Origin: Gammaproteobacteria bacterium
GTDB lineage: Bacteria; Pseudomonadota; Gammaproteobacteria; Xanthomonadales; Wenzhouxiangellaceae
Length of the DNA: 33,723 nucleotides
Direction of reading: 5' to 3'
NCBI GenBank assembly: GCA_009908385.1
Contig: JAAAPE010000072.1
Location: 1-33,723 of the forward strand
Made by a program: the position numbers and the translations under genes. Every line of letters begins with the position of its first letter. Within the stretch, counting starts at the first letter, position 1. Shown here piece after piece: positions 33,466 to 33,723 of this stretch. The notes under the pieces were generated by a model. The model saw only the letters and a list, made by a program, of their open reading frames with translations. It ran no database searches and was not told the origin of the DNA.

Positions 33466-33723
33466 TCGGATTTCGAATTTCGGCCTGAAAACGACTGCCT
33501 TGAAACCAGTTGCCCTGGCCGGTAGCACGCCCGACACCTCGCAGCCGGCCGGCACACCCATTTCGGATTTGGTGTTTCGGATTTCGAATTTCGGCCTGAA
33601 AACGACTGTCTTGAAACCAGTTGCCCTGGCCGGTAGCACGCCCGACACCTCGCACCCGGCCGGCACACCCATTTCGGATTTGGTGCTTCGGATTTCGAAT
33701 TTCGGCCTGAAAACGACTGCCTT
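33466..33723. repeat. 111-bp tandem repeat, at least 2.3 units
   Basis: The sequence starting TCGGATTTCGAATTTCGG at 33466 recurs at 33577 and 33688, so the period is exactly 111 bases; two complete units and part of a third are visible, and the array runs off the window. Units differ at only a few positions (for example CTGCCTT/CTGTCTT and GCAGCC/GCACCC). 111 is divisible by three, so the minus strand reads open as a 37-residue repeat, but nothing suggests it is a gene. Unit junctions contain AT-rich FEIR-type sequence, and the middle is GC-rich (GCCGGCCGGCACACCC). Confidence 0.9.

Overview
This window looks like chromosomal DNA from a GC-rich gammaproteobacterium. The evidence is the rhlB / trxA-rho arrangement (divergent, as in Escherichia coli), a type II secretion gspC-gspD-gspE run, and class I fructose-bisphosphatase. 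The ectoine-degradation genes suggest a salty habitat. A Wenzhouxiangella- or Xanthomonadales-like lineage is my best guess, but no rRNA is present to confirm it.

Layout: (1) 1-5034: the 5' part of fbp (minus strand), divergent from a giant one-protein two-component regulator. (2) 5035-5600: a structured intergenic stretch ending in a strong terminator (candidate small RNA), then a short DUF4442 thioesterase-like gene. (3) 5831-10964: four genes doeB2-doeD-doeA-doeC for breakdown of ectoine to aspartate. (4) 11028-19335: a lipid-modification locus. Two small envelope-protein genes on the minus strand face a seven-gene, tightly overlapping plus-strand operon: desaturase, FAD protein, DUF1365, CFA-type methyltransferase, DUF2878, second CFA-type methyltransferase and a sensor histidine kinase. 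(5) 19426-24323: mevalonate-pathway operon mvaD - phosphomevalonate kinase - HMG-CoA reductase/mevalonate kinase fusion - idi. (6) 24522-26703: an OmpR-type response regulator, then rho with a candidate leader peptide, all minus strand. (7) 26878-28712: trxA and rhlB, divergent. (8) 29034-33313: gspC, gspD, gspE. (9) 33314-33723: a repeat block with a 111-bp tandem repeat running off the window.

How the genes work together: the doe genes hydrolyse ectoine, deacetylate the product, transaminate diaminobutyrate and oxidise aspartate semialdehyde. The lipid operon contains the FAD protein / DUF1365 / CFA-methyltransferase trio associated elsewhere with methyl-branched or furan fatty acids. Its last gene is a histidine kinase with no adjacent response regulator. 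The only orphan response regulator in the window lies about 5 kb away, beyond the mevalonate operon. The mevalonate operon converts HMG-CoA to IPP and DMAPP with four polypeptides because two enzymes are fused. Acetoacetyl-CoA thiolase and HMG-CoA synthase are not in the window.

The most unusual points are the HMG-CoA reductase-mevalonate kinase fusion, the kinase translationally coupled to the lipid-methylation operon, a GspE that has lost all four zinc-binding cysteines, a 29-codon ORF whose stop overlaps the rho start, and two unrelated families of intergenic repeats.
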